64,000 nucleotides of DNA from Clostridioides difficile_D (GCA_945861085.1 OX244046.1:186001-250000); one strand, 5' to 3'. Counted from the first letter of the stretch, positions 27,572 through 37,689 are shown. Numbers and translations: made by a program. Notes: generated from the sequence alone by a model not told the origin.

Positions 27572-28534
27572 ATGAATAAGTTATGGAACAACTTGATTAT
27601 TAAGAACAAAGACAAAAAAGTACGTTCAGGGTGGATTATTATAGCTGTTATGGCTACCTTTTACATACTTGAGTATTATTCAGGATTTATACTTATAGAA
27701 GTATTACGAAAGATTTTGATTGCTACAGGAGATATTAATCCAAAAACAAACTATTTTTCAGAATATGCCAATTGGCTAAATGATGTTGGTTTACCAATTA
27801 TACTTCAAATTTTAACAGATGCACTTATGATTATCATACCTATAATCACATGGAGATTTATTATGAAAAATCCGATTAGCGAAATGGGATTACATTCTTT
27901 TAAGGTTAAGAAAAAAGACAGCTATGTAGGAATGTTATTAGGAATATTTAATTGTACAGTAATCTTTATTATAACAATAACAGTTGGTGGTGGGCATGTT
28001 GTTTCATGGGTACCAAAAATTTCATCTTTAACAGTTTCCTGGATAGTTGTCTTTGTTGTAGTTGCTTTTGCAGAAGAAATTTTAAATCGCGGTTTTTTTA
28101 TGGCAGTTTTACGAAGATGTAAAAATGTTTATTTTATAATGATTGTTCCATCTGTTATTTTTGGACTGATTCATATATGGAATCCCGATGTGACATTTTT
28201 GTCTGTAGTTAATATTATAATTATTGGAATTCTTTTTTCATATATGTTTATAAAATCTTCGAATATTTGGATGTGTATAGGCTACCATTTTACATGGAAT
28301 GTATTTCAAGGAATTATATATGGTATGCCAGTTAGTGGGCTTCAAGTACCAGGTATTATAACTACACAAATAAATCATAGCAATCTATTAAATGGTGGGA
28401 TGTTTGGTATTGAAGGTGGAATTTTGACTACTTTTGTTAACCTGCTTAGTTTTATATTTGTATGGTATTATTATAGAGATTCTAAGTATGATTTTGTTAG
28501 TGACAAAGTAAATGTACACAATATTAAGAATTAG
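27572..28534 (+). CDS. CPBP family intramembrane glutamic endopeptidase
   Basis: 320 residues, about eight hydrophobic segments. The CPBP (CAAX protease/bacteriocin-processing, formerly Abi) motifs are present: motif 1 FAEEILNRGFF near residue 165 (paired glutamates and Arg), motif 2 FGLIHIWNP with the His, and motif 3 YHFTWNVFQG. TAGGAGGAAG precedes the ATG. Such proteins often give self-immunity to bacteriocins or process peptides, but the substrate is not evident. It begins the accessory region. It has no close partner; the next gene is on the other strand. Confidence 0.85.
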   Translation: MNKLWNNLIIKNKDKKVRSGWIIIAVMATFYILEYYSGFILIEVLRKILIATGDINPKTNYFSEYANWLNDVGLPIILQILTDALMIIIPIITWRFIMKNPISEMGLHSFKVKKKDSYVGMLLGIFNCTVIFIITITVGGGHVVSWVPKISSLTVSWIVVFVVVAFAEEILNRGFFMAVLRRCKNVYFIMIVPSVIFGLIHIWNPDVTFLSVVNIIIIGILFSYMFIKSSNIWMCIGYHFTWNVFQGIIYGMPVSGLQVPGIITTQINHSNLLNGGMFGIEGGILTTFVNLLSFIFVWYYYRDSKYDFVSDKVNVHNIKN

Positions 28535-28657
28535 TTAATTGTAATAAATTTCAATAATATCTTCTAGGCTTCAAGTATTCTGTAGGGTTATTGGAAATTT
28601 ACAAAATATAATCATTCAGAATATTGCATGTTGTTAAATTTTAATATAAATATAAAA

Positions 28658-28690
28658 ATAACTTGGAGATTCTATTTATTCCAAGTTATT
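28658..28690. terminator. Terminator-like hairpin between accessory genes
   Basis: AATAACTTGGA (28658-28668) pairs with TCCAAGTTATT (28680-28690). It could end the CPBP transcript on the plus strand and the remnant transcript on the minus strand. Confidence 0.6.
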
Positions 28691-28738
28691 TAATAAACTA
28701 GTATTTATGTATAAAGAATTATAATATACTTTACTAAT

Positions 28739-28975
28739 TTAAGATAAAAATAATAATTTTTTATAGGTGGAATCTTTGCTTAATATAGAAATTAATGATA
28801 AGGTCATTCCACCTGTTTCCTCTAAAAAAGATGTGTTTTCTATTGTTTCTAAATCATTAAATGTTTTAAAGCCGTATCTTAATTATGAATCAAACAATTG
28901 AAATATTTCATCTAAAGTTTTTTCAAGGTTGTATAGATAAATAATATCATTTGTTTCTTTGTACACTGATGTCAT
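28739..28975 (-). pseudogene. Broken small gene after the second CPBP gene
   Basis: Read on the minus strand, ATG 28975 opens a 78-codon frame with a TAA as codon 31. Before it: TSVYKETNDIIYLYN and KTLDEIFQLFDS; after it, in the same frame: RYGFKTFNDLETIEN and TGGMTLSLISILSK. Coding-like composition on both sides of the stop suggests a recently inactivated small protein. I do not recognise the family. It lies 20 nt after the CPBP gene on the same strand, so it was probably co-transcribed. There is no good ribosome site. Confidence 0.4.
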
Positions 28976-28994
28976 TATAGAAAAAATTTAATAA

Positions 28995-29966
28995 CTATCC
29001 TTTATATTCTTTTGTAAATAGAAATGGAACATAAAAAATTAAAACAACTATAGATACTATTAATATATCATGATAAGTAATAGTTGATTCTTTAGAATTT
29101 GAGATGAGAAAAGCACTATTATTTAAAATATGAATTATAGCGCAAAACCAGATGTTCTTAGTTTTTATATAAAGATATCCTAAAAATATTGAAATTCCAA
29201 CTATATGTATTGAACGTAATATTAATCCTAATATTGGTGTTTCAGGTGTATATAATGTAAATATTAGTGGTAAGTGCCACAAACTCCAACACATACCTAA
29301 TATTATAACTCCTAATTTTTTACCAAATTTATCAAAAAAAATATTCTGTAAAAAACCTCTCCAAGCATATTCTTCACTAAAAAAAATATAAATAGTAGTT
29401 AATGATGTTATTGGAGTAAATATAAATTTTATGATACCACTATAACTAGGTTGAGTTCCTTGTAGTATTAAGATAAATGATGTTGGAACAATTACAGAAA
29501 TCATAAAGTAAATAATTAACAAAGAGCCTAGTTTAATATTTTTTATTGGATATAGATTTTTTGTATTTGATGAATAAATTATAATTGATAAACTACTTAT
29601 AAAAGTTAATATTAGGTTTATAATTATAAATTCATTATTATTTATTAGATTTAGTAACTTAAGAATAATTAATAATGAATAAATAAGAAAAAATAATATG
29701 ATTAGTGAATAAAATTCATACATATCATTGCTTAATCCTTCAGTATAAAATTTTGCAATAGCAACTGAAGATAGAGGTAATATCATCATGAATGATCCAA
29801 AATTTTCTGGATTAATAAATTTATTATAATACAATAGTAAACCTAATGAATAAGTTAAACCAAAGTTTATAAAGAAAAATATAATAATTTGTACTTTTTT
29901 TCTTTTTATTTCATCTTTAATAAATACTGGATTTAGAATATTTATCCACATTAATTTTAAGTTCAT
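28995..29966 (-). CDS. CPBP family intramembrane metalloprotease
   Basis: 323 residues with about eight membrane segments. Motif 1 is FSEEYAWRGFLQNIFF, motif 2 GMCWSLWHLPLIF and motif 3 IIHILNNSAFL, all in order, so the catalytic Glu and His are intact. This type (EExxWRG) is the subgroup often annotated as type II CAAX-like protease. AAAGGAG lies ahead of the ATG on the minus strand. It is unrelated at the sequence level to the plus-strand CPBP protein 0.5 kb away beyond the family motifs. Role unknown; immunity or peptide processing is a guess. Confidence 0.85.
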   Translation of the reverse strand: MNLKLMWINILNPVFIKDEIKRKKVQIIIFFFINFGLTYSLGLLLYYNKFINPENFGSFMMILPLSSVAIAKFYTEGLSNDMYEFYSLIILFFLIYSLLIILKLLNLINNNEFIIINLILTFISSLSIIIYSSNTKNLYPIKNIKLGSLLIIYFMISVIVPTSFILILQGTQPSYSGIIKFIFTPITSLTTIYIFFSEEYAWRGFLQNIFFDKFGKKLGVIILGMCWSLWHLPLIFTLYTPETPILGLILRSIHIVGISIFLGYLYIKTKNIWFCAIIHILNNSAFLISNSKESTITYHDILIVSIVVLIFYVPFLFTKEYKG

Positions 29967-30499
29967 TAATTTAATACTCCTTTACAATATAGATTCTTAA
30001 CTAGATTAAAATATTTTATTGAATATTATAAATTTATGACATTCAATATTATTAAAAAGTAATTTATAAAATTATATATAAATAAAAAAACTAATTTTAC
30101 TATCTACTCATATATTTAGTTATATTACAGGCAGAACTTAGTTTACCATCATCAAAAGGACAATAAAAAATATTTTTTATATATTTTTATTACCTTTTTA
30201 CAAAAAATTTATTATTTATTGCATTAAATTAATAGGAAGTAGAGGTATTGTCGATAAAATTAATGAAGAGATTAAGCTTATGAATGTAAATTTTTATCGG
30301 TTTTTAATATTACATTTATTATTCTCTTTGATTCTAATATTTTATCTTTAATAATTATCACATCCATCCATTTAATAAATAATAATTAAAATAAGACTGA
30401 ACTACTGTTAAAGAAAAAGTTAGATAATCTAAAATAGATATTTCTAGTAAATATTTTATAATTCTAAAAATATAATAAAATATTAATACTATAATGAAT

Positions 30500-30539
30500 A
30501 TTTATTTAATTAATGATATATATCATTAATTAAATAAAT
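30500..30539. repeat. Perfect 40-bp palindrome
   Basis: The centre is TTAATGATATATATCATTAA (30510-30529); each side extends ten more bases as perfect complements, with no loop beyond the AT core. Nearly all A/T. It could form a cruciform or act as a bidirectional terminator. Confidence 0.9.
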
Positions 30540-31178
30540 TAAATGATTTTAATTCACTATATGATTATAATATAGTGTTGATTTTTTAGGATTTCAATAA
30601 TTTCTTATATACAAAATAATACAAAAAATTTAGTGAGAAGTTATTTTGTTTATAAAAATTAGTATGAATTTATAATGTTAATATCAAAAAAACAAATATA
30701 AATATAAAAAATAAATTTATTTAAAATTAAAATTTTATTTATTATTAAAGAGTAAATATAATTATTAATAATATATATAGTATTTGTAATAAAATATCAA
30801 CAACTACAAAGATTATGAAAACTAAATTAGAAGTCACTAACAACTTAAAACTAAAAACTATATTTTTATTAATTAGAATATTTGAAAAAGTTTTTAATCA
30901 TATAAAATACACATACTTGTAATATTTAAAGGTAGTATTAATATTATTAGTGTATATTAATTTTTCCTTGAAATTAAAAAACCATAGATATTTCAATATT
31001 CTAAAATAGTATTTTTGTTTTAGAAGTTAGATAATAATATAATATAAAATAATCTACAAAAACAGAAAGTTTTTTAGTAAAATTAATAAGAATACATATA
31101 AATTTAAATCTAAAAGTATACATATGTCTGTTTTTTACAAGATTAAAATTTATATTATATGATACAATCAACTCAACT

Positions 31179-31228
31179 ATTTCAATAAGACTTATAATTT
31201 TTTTATTTATACTATATCTTATTGAAAT
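31179..31228. promoter_or_regulatory. 12-bp inverted repeat upstream of the VOC gene
   Basis: ATTTCAATAAGA (31179-31190) and TCTTATTGAAAT (31217-31228) are perfect arms 26 nt apart, ending 62 nt before the VOC start. No T-run follows on either strand, so an operator is more likely than a terminator. Confidence 0.5.
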
Positions 31229-31289
31229 CTGTATAGTTTAATTTTACTTATATAGTATAAATAAAATATGTGTGTATCAAGGAGGAAAT

Positions 31290-31757
31290 ATGAAGTTTTT
31301 AAATGCTTTAATAGTGGTTGAAGATATTGAGAAATCAAAAAAGTTTTATTATGATGTTTTAGGATTAAAAGTAATTTGTGATTTTGGAGAAAATGCCGTA
31401 TTAGATGGTAATATATCATTACAAGAAAAGAAACTTTGGTTAGAGTTTATTAATAAGAGTGATAATGAAGTTAAGTTCAATGGAAATGATGCTGAGTTAT
31501 ATTTTGAGGAAGAATATTTTGATACTTTTATTGAAAGATTGAGTGCAATGAAAGATATAGATTACGTTCATCTAGCTGTAGAACATAGTTGGGGGCAAAG
31601 AGCAATTAGATTTTATGATTTAGATGGGCATATTATTGAGGTTGGAGAAACTATGTCATCTGTATGCAGACGTTTTTTAGATAGTGGGCTTTCAATGGAT
31701 GAGGTATCAAAAAGAATGGATGTGACTGTTGAATATATTGAATCAGTTTTAGATTAG
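31290..31757 (+). CDS. VOC (glyoxalase/bleomycin resistance-like) protein with C-terminal HTH-like tail
   Basis: 155 residues. Residues 1-~120 form one VOC domain: FLNALIVVEDIEKSKKFYYDVLGL at the start and HLAVEHSWGQRAIRFYDLDGHIIEVGE at the end, with the metal-site Glu and His positions plausible. The tail RRFLDSGLSMDEVSKRMDV reads like a small helix-turn-helix, unusual for a bare VOC enzyme. ATG 31290 follows AAGGAGG. It lies alone between the gene desert and an IS remnant. Substrate unknown. Confidence 0.85.
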   Translation: MKFLNALIVVEDIEKSKKFYYDVLGLKVICDFGENAVLDGNISLQEKKLWLEFINKSDNEVKFNGNDAELYFEEEYFDTFIERLSAMKDIDYVHLAVEHSWGQRAIRFYDLDGHIIEVGETMSSVCRRFLDSGLSMDEVSKRMDVTVEYIESVLD

Positions 31758-31778
31758 ATAGATTATATTAAAATAAAA

Positions 31779-33090
31779 GGGCCTTTAAAATAAAGTGTGT
31801 ATTCTTCTAAAAAGTGGTGATAATTAAAATATTAAATATCACTATATAAAGGAAGGTGCACACTTTTTATGTTTAACAAAAACGAAATATTAAAAAAACT
31901 TATTGAAGAATATGATGTTAAAACAACTACAGACATTCAAGAAATGTTAAAGGATTTATTGCAAGTACAATTCATCAAATGTTAGAAGCGGAGCTTGACG
32001 ACTATTTAGGTTATGATAGATATGATAATAAGAATAAAAATACTAAAAACTCCAGAAATGGATACAGAAATAAAAATGTTAAATCAGATTTTGGAGAAAT
32101 AACTTTAAATATTCCAAGAGACCTAAATGGAGATTTTGAACCAAAGGTAGTTAGAAACTATGAAAATGATATATCAGGAATAGAGAACCAAGTGATTGGT
32201 ATGTACTCAAAAGGCATGTACACTCGAGATATATCAAGTCATCTTAAAAGTATTTACGGAATTGATATATCTCATTCACTAATATCTAAAATTACTGATA
32301 GAGTTATACCTTTAGCTCATGAGTGTCAAAATAGACATCTTGATATGATTTATCAAATTTGTATTTATGGATGCTATACATTATAAAGTTAGAAGTGAAG
32401 ATAGAATAATAAACAAAGCAGTATATATAGCTATAGGTATTAACTTAGAAGGTATAAAGGAGGTCTTAGGAATATGGATTGGAGAAAATGAAAGTTCAAA
32501 GTATTGGCTAAAGGTGCTTACAGATATTAAACACAGAGGAGTTAAGGGTATATTAATAGCTTCTTTAGACTGGCTAGTTGGATTTTCTGATGCGATTAAA
32601 GCAATATTTCTTGATACTGAAATACAAAGATATGTTGTGCATCAAATTAGAAATATTTTAAATTATGCATCATATAAAAATAGAAAAGAATTTGCAAAAG
32701 ATTTAAAGAAAGTATATGCTGCCTGCAATTACAGAAGAGGTAGCGTTAAGTGAGCTATCGCTCTTAGAGGAAAAATGGGATAATCAATATGCGATAGCAT
32801 TAAGAAGTTAGTGAAGCAATTGGAATGAACTAGCAACATATTTTAAATATCCTCAAGATATAAGAAGATTGATATATACTACAAATTCAATGGGAAGTTA
32901 CAATAGATTATTAAGAAAAGTTACTAAATCAAAGTCTATCTTTCCTTCAGATGATTTTTTGCACAAATCACTATACTTAGCAACTATGGATATTTCTGAA
33001 AAATGGAGTTAGAAAATTAGAAATTGGACTCAAATTTTAGGTCATTTAAGTATTTATTTTGAAGAAAGAAACTTAACTCTAAATTAATAA
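31779..33090 (+). mobile_element. Decayed IS256-family insertion sequence
   Basis: The left part begins near GGGCCTTTAAAATAAAGTGTGT at 31779 (end tentative) and precedes the transposase remnant. No matching right inverted repeat is recognisable after the transposase stop, and no target duplication could be identified. The element is therefore fixed and inactive. Confidence 0.7.
31869..33088 (+). pseudogene. IS256-family transposase, multiply frameshifted
   Basis: The reading starts MFNKNEILKKLIEEYDV at 31869, shifts frame near 31965 into HQMLEAELDDYLGYDRYD, shifts again near 32370 into MDAIHYKVRSEDRI, shifts near 32720 into PAITEEVALSELSLLEEKWD, and then meets in-frame stops around 32809 and 33010 before YPQDIRRLIYTTNSMG-type and RNWTQILGHLSIYFEER ends. 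These are the landmarks of IS256/mutator transposases, in order. At least three shifts and two or more stops make it non-functional. Confidence 0.9.
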
Positions 33091-33646
33091 AGCAATATTT
33101 CAAAAAAATTAAGAAATTTTCTTAAAGGAATAATAATTTTTGCAAAAATGGAAAAATGTCAAAATAAGGCTATGATTTTTAAAGCCATAGTCTTATCAGT
33201 AAAAATTTAATTATCACTTAAAAAATAAATTTTTATTTAAAGAATATACATAAATATTTCCAGATTAAAGTAAACTTGTGTGAAAACAAATTTACTTACA
33301 GTTTTTATTTTTCTAAAATACATAATATAATACTTATTGTAGTTTTATTTGAATTTTTAAAAATATTGTGATACTTCTTATATATTATAGTAGAGTCTAG
33401 ATTTAGAAAAAAAGATTAATATATAAAAGATAATTATGTTTACTATTTTCTTGTATAATTATGTATACTATTTTATGTAACTATGCTAAAATTTAATTGA
33501 ATAAATTAAAAATATAATGAAAATTTAGTCTTAATTTATTTATTTAATAGCCAATTCAAATCAAATAATGTTTAAATCAGAAATATAAATAAATATTATT
33601 ATAATCGTTGTTAAATCCTATCTTAAAAATTTATATCATATAAAAC
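33091..33646. other. 556-bp AT-rich region
   Basis: No gene seen. An imperfect hairpin, AAGGCTATG with CATAGTCTT at about 33165-33193, may be an old terminator. No precursor-peptide ORF with a ribosome site was found ahead of the radical-SAM fragment. Confidence 0.5.
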
Positions 33647-34049
33647 ATGAATTTAAGTCATAATGATATATTAGATTGTTTTGAACTTGCCAAAGATAGT
33701 AGGTTATATTTTGATAATCTTATTAAATGTTTATGTAATGAAAGAATATTAATAAATAAAAAATATAATTTTACTAGAAAAATTGAAAGTGTTTATTTTA
33801 TTATAACTGAAAGATGTAACTTATCATGCACACATTGTTGTTGTGATTTAACTACCTCAACTTTGAAGGATGAACTAAGTACAGAGGATATGATTTCTAT
33901 AATTGATAAAAATATTACAAATTAGTCCTAAAAATATAACAATATCTGATGGCGAACCTTTGGTAAAGTTAGATATATGGACTATAATGGATTATTTAAG
34001 AAGTAGATTTGATGGAAACTGTTTAGCTGGTTGTGGACGTTGGATTTAG
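33647..34049 (+). pseudogene. Radical-SAM (SPASM-type) maturase fragment
   Basis: The first frame (93 codons) carries the radical-SAM motif in ITERCNLSCTHCCCD and ends at TAG 33923. One base later the frame continues as ISPKNITISDGEPLVKLDI (PKNITISGGEPLV in intact relatives), so a +1 change breaks the gene. It then jumps to NCLAGCGRWI and a stop at 34047; most of the barrel and the SPASM domain are gone. Intact relatives modify ribosomal peptides. It lies ~120 nt before an ABC exporter pair, suggesting a dead peptide-maturation cluster. No ribosome site. Confidence 0.75.
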
Positions 34050-34168
34050 ATAGGAAATAAAAGTTCTACAACAAAAATATATTATAAAGATAAGCTTATA
34101 GATGCATATGCAAGTGTGAAGCTATAAAATTGATAAGTGTAAATAACATGTCAAACAAGGAGTAAATT

Positions 34169-34831
34169 ATGAGTATTTTACAGATAAAAAACCTAAATAA
34201 AATATATGGTAAATCGGAAACAGAAGTGAGGGCGTTAAATCAAATAAATCTAAAAATAAATAATGGAGAATTTGTTGTGATAGTAGGTAAAAGTGGAAGT
34301 GGGAAAAGCACTTTACTACACATAATGGCAGGGCTTGAAACTCCAACAAGTGGTGATGTGATTATTGATAATATAAATATATCATCTCTTGATGAAAAGA
34401 AAAGATCTGCATTACGTAAAGAAAAGTTGGGACTAATATTTCAATCATATAATTTGATTCCAGTTTTAACTGTTGAAGAAAATATAAAACTACCAACTAT
34501 AAATATAAAAAATAAAGATGAAGCTTATATTAATGAATTGATGGAGTTACTAGGAATAAAAGATAGAAGAATGTATTTACCAAATCAATTATCAGGTGGG
34601 CAACAACAAAGAGTAGCAATAGCAAGGGCACTTGTAAATAAACCATCAATTGTATTTGCTGATGAGCCTACTGGAAATTTAGACACAAAGACAGAGTCAG
34701 ATGTATTAAGTTTATTAAAAGAATCTCAAAAAAAATATAATCAGACAGTAATAATGATAACACATAATATAGATATAACAAAATATGCTGATAGAGTTAT
34801 AGAAATAGAAGATGGATTTATAAGAGAGTAG
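34169..34831 (+). CDS. ABC transporter ATP-binding protein, MacB/LolD type
   Basis: 220 residues. Walker A VGKSGSGKSTLLH near residues 38-50, Q-loop FQSYNLIPVLTVEENI, signature LSGGQQQRVAIARAL, Walker B IVFADEPTGNLDTKT and H-loop ITHNI are all intact. It pairs with the 835-residue permease that starts 9 nt downstream. The family powers extrusion of peptides, or resistance to them. AAGGAGT upstream. It appears functional even though the genes on both sides are broken. Confidence 0.93.
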   Translation: MSILQIKNLNKIYGKSETEVRALNQINLKINNGEFVVIVGKSGSGKSTLLHIMAGLETPTSGDVIIDNINISSLDEKKRSALRKEKLGLIFQSYNLIPVLTVEENIKLPTINIKNKDEAYINELMELLGIKDRRMYLPNQLSGGQQQRVAIARALVNKPSIVFADEPTGNLDTKTESDVLSLLKESQKKYNQTVIMITHNIDITKYADRVIEIEDGFIRE

Positions 34832-34839
34832 GTAGATTT

Positions 34840-37347
34840 ATGAAACTTAATTATATTGTAAAAAAATATATAATGGGAAATAAGAAAAATACATTATTAA
34901 TAATTGTAAGTATTATAATTTCGACAGCATTGTTTTTAATTATGAATATAATAAGCGAAGACGCCACAAACTTAATGATAAATCAAGCTAAAAATGAATT
35001 TACATTAAAACATGTACAATATATCAATCCAAAGGACGAAGAAATAAAATATATAGAAAATGATACAAGTATAGATAAAGTTGGAAAGTCAATGCTTTTA
35101 GGAATTAGTGATATTGGTAAAGGTCAAACACTACAAATCCTATCTCAGGATAAAGTTGCTGAAGAACTAAATGATATTTACACACTAGAAAAAGGTAAAT
35201 TACCAGTAGATGAAAATGAAATTGCTATAGATTCCTGGTATATTAAACAAAAAAAGATAAAAAACCCTATAGGAAAAAGGATAACATTAGATTATAGAAG
35301 ACAAAGTATAAATCAAGAAGATTTATATACTGGTAAAAAAGAGTTCAAAATAACTGGTATCCTAAATAGTAATCCTATTTTAAAAGCTCAAGGAACATCA
35401 ATTGGACTTATAAGTAACGATTGTGCTATCAAGAATATTCCTATTAAAAATAAATATGATCAAGTTATGTTCACTTTTAAAAAGGAAAAAAATATACAAA
35501 AACAATCACAAAAACTTATTAAAAATGGAAATTTGAATGAGGATAATATCTATTTTAATAATGAATTATTAATAGCTATATCTGATAGTATGAATTTAAA
35601 AATACCTTATATAATAGTTAATATAGTGCTAGCACTAGCAACCATATTATTAATTTATAATATTTTTTATATATTAGTATCAAATAGAATAAAGGATTTT
35701 GGGATATTTAGGGCGTTAGGATTTAATCCAAATGATATTTTTAAAATAATGATTTTAGAAGTATCTATATATTCTATTGTAAGTATCTCTATAGGGCTAA
35801 TTTTAGGTGGGATAATAGCTAGTTTATCGAGGGAGTATGTTATAGGAGTAATATACAATATCAACTATATAAATTCTATCAAAAACCATAACTATATAAA
35901 TACATACATAATTTCTATATTATTAAGTTTAGGAACTATAATAATATCAGTTTCAAAACCCCTTATGTTATCAGTTAAAACTGATCCAATGATTTGTATA
36001 AGAAGAACTAATGAAAAAGTGAATATAAAACAAAACTCTTTTATAAATAAATTTATGATAAAGCTTTTCAAAGACTATGGTAACATAGCATCAAAAAATA
36101 TACAAAGAAATAAGAAACGTACAAATTTATCTATAGCATCAATGGTAATTATATTTTTCTTAATGGCAACAATATATACAAAGTCTACTAGTAATTTTTT
36201 GAATGATGGTGTATTAAAATATTGGATCCAAGGAGATTATCTATTACATAATATTGATATAAGTACTATACATTCAAACAATAAAGGCTATGATAAAAAT
36301 GTACTACAAGATATAAAAGATATTGATGGTGTAACAAAAGTAAATTCGTATAGGCATAAGTGGTTTAATATAAAAATTGATGATAAAAATATAAATAAGA
36401 ATTCTGATTATTGGAAAAATAATAAAGATAATATTGAAGCTAGATCAGAAGTGAAAGATGGAATTAAAGTATATAATAATTCTTTTGAATTTTTAGGAAT
36501 AGAAGATACAGATATACTAGAGGATTTCTTGATAAATGGAAAGGAAAATATAGATAAATTTAGTAAACAACCATATCTGTATATAACAAAGAAATCTAGT
36601 GATTCGCTTAATATAAAAAAAGGAGATAGAATAAAAGTATATTTTGATATTATAGATTCAAAAACAAACAATTTCACTAAAACAATATCTCAAGAATTTA
36701 TAGTATGTGGAATTATAACTACATTACCAGTAACTTCACAAGTAGGAGCTGAATTTGGTGGAGTAATATCAACAAATCAATTCAATAAGTTTACAGGAAT
36801 ATCATCTTATGAAAGATTTGACATATGGACAAGTAAATTAGCTAATGATAAATATGTTGAAAGTGAATTAAATAAAATAACAGAAAAAACAAATAAAGGA
36901 ATTTTAATTCCCTATAAAGCTGAAACAGCTGAATATGAAAAAATTGATAATCAAAAAACACTAATTATGGTATTAGTAACTGGAATTATAGCTATATTGT
37001 CTTTATTCAATTGTTGCAATACTATAGTTACTAGTATTAATAGCAGAAGTAGAGAATTTGCACTATTTAGAGGAATAGGGATATCAAAACATGAAATAAA
37101 TAAAATTGTTAAATTGGAAAGTTATATATATATTATAGTAAGCTTTTTTATATCTATAATACCTATTTTAATTGTAAGAAGTATAATAATAAAACCTTTT
37201 GAAAGTATCAATTTAATAAATTTGAAATTTATAGGGGCTATTATCCTAATAGTATTTATTTTAGTATCTATAATTATGATAACTACATTAAAAACATTGA
37301 ATAAAATTCAAAATGAAAATTTTATAGAAGAAATAAAGACTTTATAA
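34840..37347 (+). CDS. ABC transporter permease, FtsX/MacB type (two FtsX domains)
   Basis: 835 residues. N-terminal membrane segment (~17-37), an extracytoplasmic domain, a first FtsX domain of three segments (~252-380, with NRIKDFGIFRALGFNPNDIFKI), a further membrane segment near 430, a second large extracytoplasmic domain, and a second FtsX domain (~705-825, with RSREFALFRGIGISKHEI). This layout belongs to peptide exporters or antimicrobial-peptide resistance transporters. It is lysine- and isoleucine-rich, in keeping with the low GC of this island. It forms an operon with the ATPase and, originally, with the subtilase fragment. Confidence 0.9.
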   Translation: MKLNYIVKKYIMGNKKNTLLIIVSIIISTALFLIMNIISEDATNLMINQAKNEFTLKHVQYINPKDEEIKYIENDTSIDKVGKSMLLGISDIGKGQTLQILSQDKVAEELNDIYTLEKGKLPVDENEIAIDSWYIKQKKIKNPIGKRITLDYRRQSINQEDLYTGKKEFKITGILNSNPILKAQGTSIGLISNDCAIKNIPIKNKYDQVMFTFKKEKNIQKQSQKLIKNGNLNEDNIYFNNELLIAISDSMNLKIPYIIVNIVLALATILLIYNIFYILVSNRIKDFGIFRALGFNPNDIFKIMILEVSIYSIVSISIGLILGGIIASLSREYVIGVIYNINYINSIKNHNYINTYIISILLSLGTIIISVSKPLMLSVKTDPMICIRRTNEKVNIKQNSFINKFMIKLFKDYGNIASKNIQRNKKRTNLSIASMVIIFFLMATIYTKSTSNFLNDGVLKYWIQGDYLLHNIDISTIHSNNKGYDKNVLQDIKDIDGVTKVNSYRHKWFNIKIDDKNINKNSDYWKNNKDNIEARSEVKDGIKVYNNSFEFLGIEDTDILEDFLINGKENIDKFSKQPYLYITKKSSDSLNIKKGDRIKVYFDIIDSKTNNFTKTISQEFIVCGIITTLPVTSQVGAEFGGVISTNQFNKFTGISSYERFDIWTSKLANDKYVESELNKITEKTNKGILIPYKAETAEYEKIDNQKTLIMVLVTGIIAILSLFNCCNTIVTSINSRSREFALFRGIGISKHEINKIVKLESYIYIIVSFFISIIPILIVRSIIIKPFESINLINLKFIGAIILIVFILVSIIMITTLKTLNKIQNENFIEEIKTL

Positions 37348-37376
37348 GAAACAGCCATAAATTAAGGAGGTTTTGT

Positions 37377-37496
37377 ATGAATTCGATTGCAATTATTGAT
37401 AGTGGTATAGATATTGATTTTAAAGAGTTTAGAAATAAAAATAAAATAAGTTATCCAAGTTATATGGATGGTGTAAAGGAGTACAACAATGCATAG
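37377..37496 (+). pseudogene. Subtilisin-like (S8) protease N-terminal fragment
   Basis: 39 codons starting with NSIAIIDSGIDIDFKEF, where DSG is the catalytic-aspartate motif of subtilases. The frame stops at TAG 37494, before the catalytic His and Ser regions. A strong TTAAGGAGG precedes the ATG, so the start is intact and the rest was deleted. Subtilases often sit in peptide-modification clusters as leader peptidases, which fits the radical-SAM fragment on the other side of the ABC pair. Confidence 0.65.
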
Positions 37497-37689
37497 CAAA
37501 TATAAATATTGGTTTAATAAAAACTCTACTGTTAAACCTATTGTCGTTTTAACACAAGCCTAATAATAAGTGTAACCTGAGAATTATTGATAATATAAAA
37601 ATCTTGTTTATTATAAAACTTGTATGAACAAATATTAAGTATTATAAATATGATAAGTGATGTTAAAATATTTAACAGGCCCTTGAAAG

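Larger units (their letters stand above)
29967..31289. other. 1.3-kb gene desert
   Basis: Extremely AT-rich, with no supported gene on either strand. It contains a perfect 40-bp palindrome (30500-30539) and a 12-bp inverted repeat before the VOC gene (31179-31228). One short open stretch near 30236-30352 (LIGSRGIVDKINEEIKLM and a hydrophobic tail) may be the remains of a membrane protein, but it has no start or ribosome site. Confidence 0.6.

Noticed and set aside
30815..30922. 35-codon ORF (KTKLEVTNNLKLKTIF...) in the gene desert
   Set aside because: There is no ribosome site or recognisable motif; frames this short are expected by chance in AT-rich DNA.
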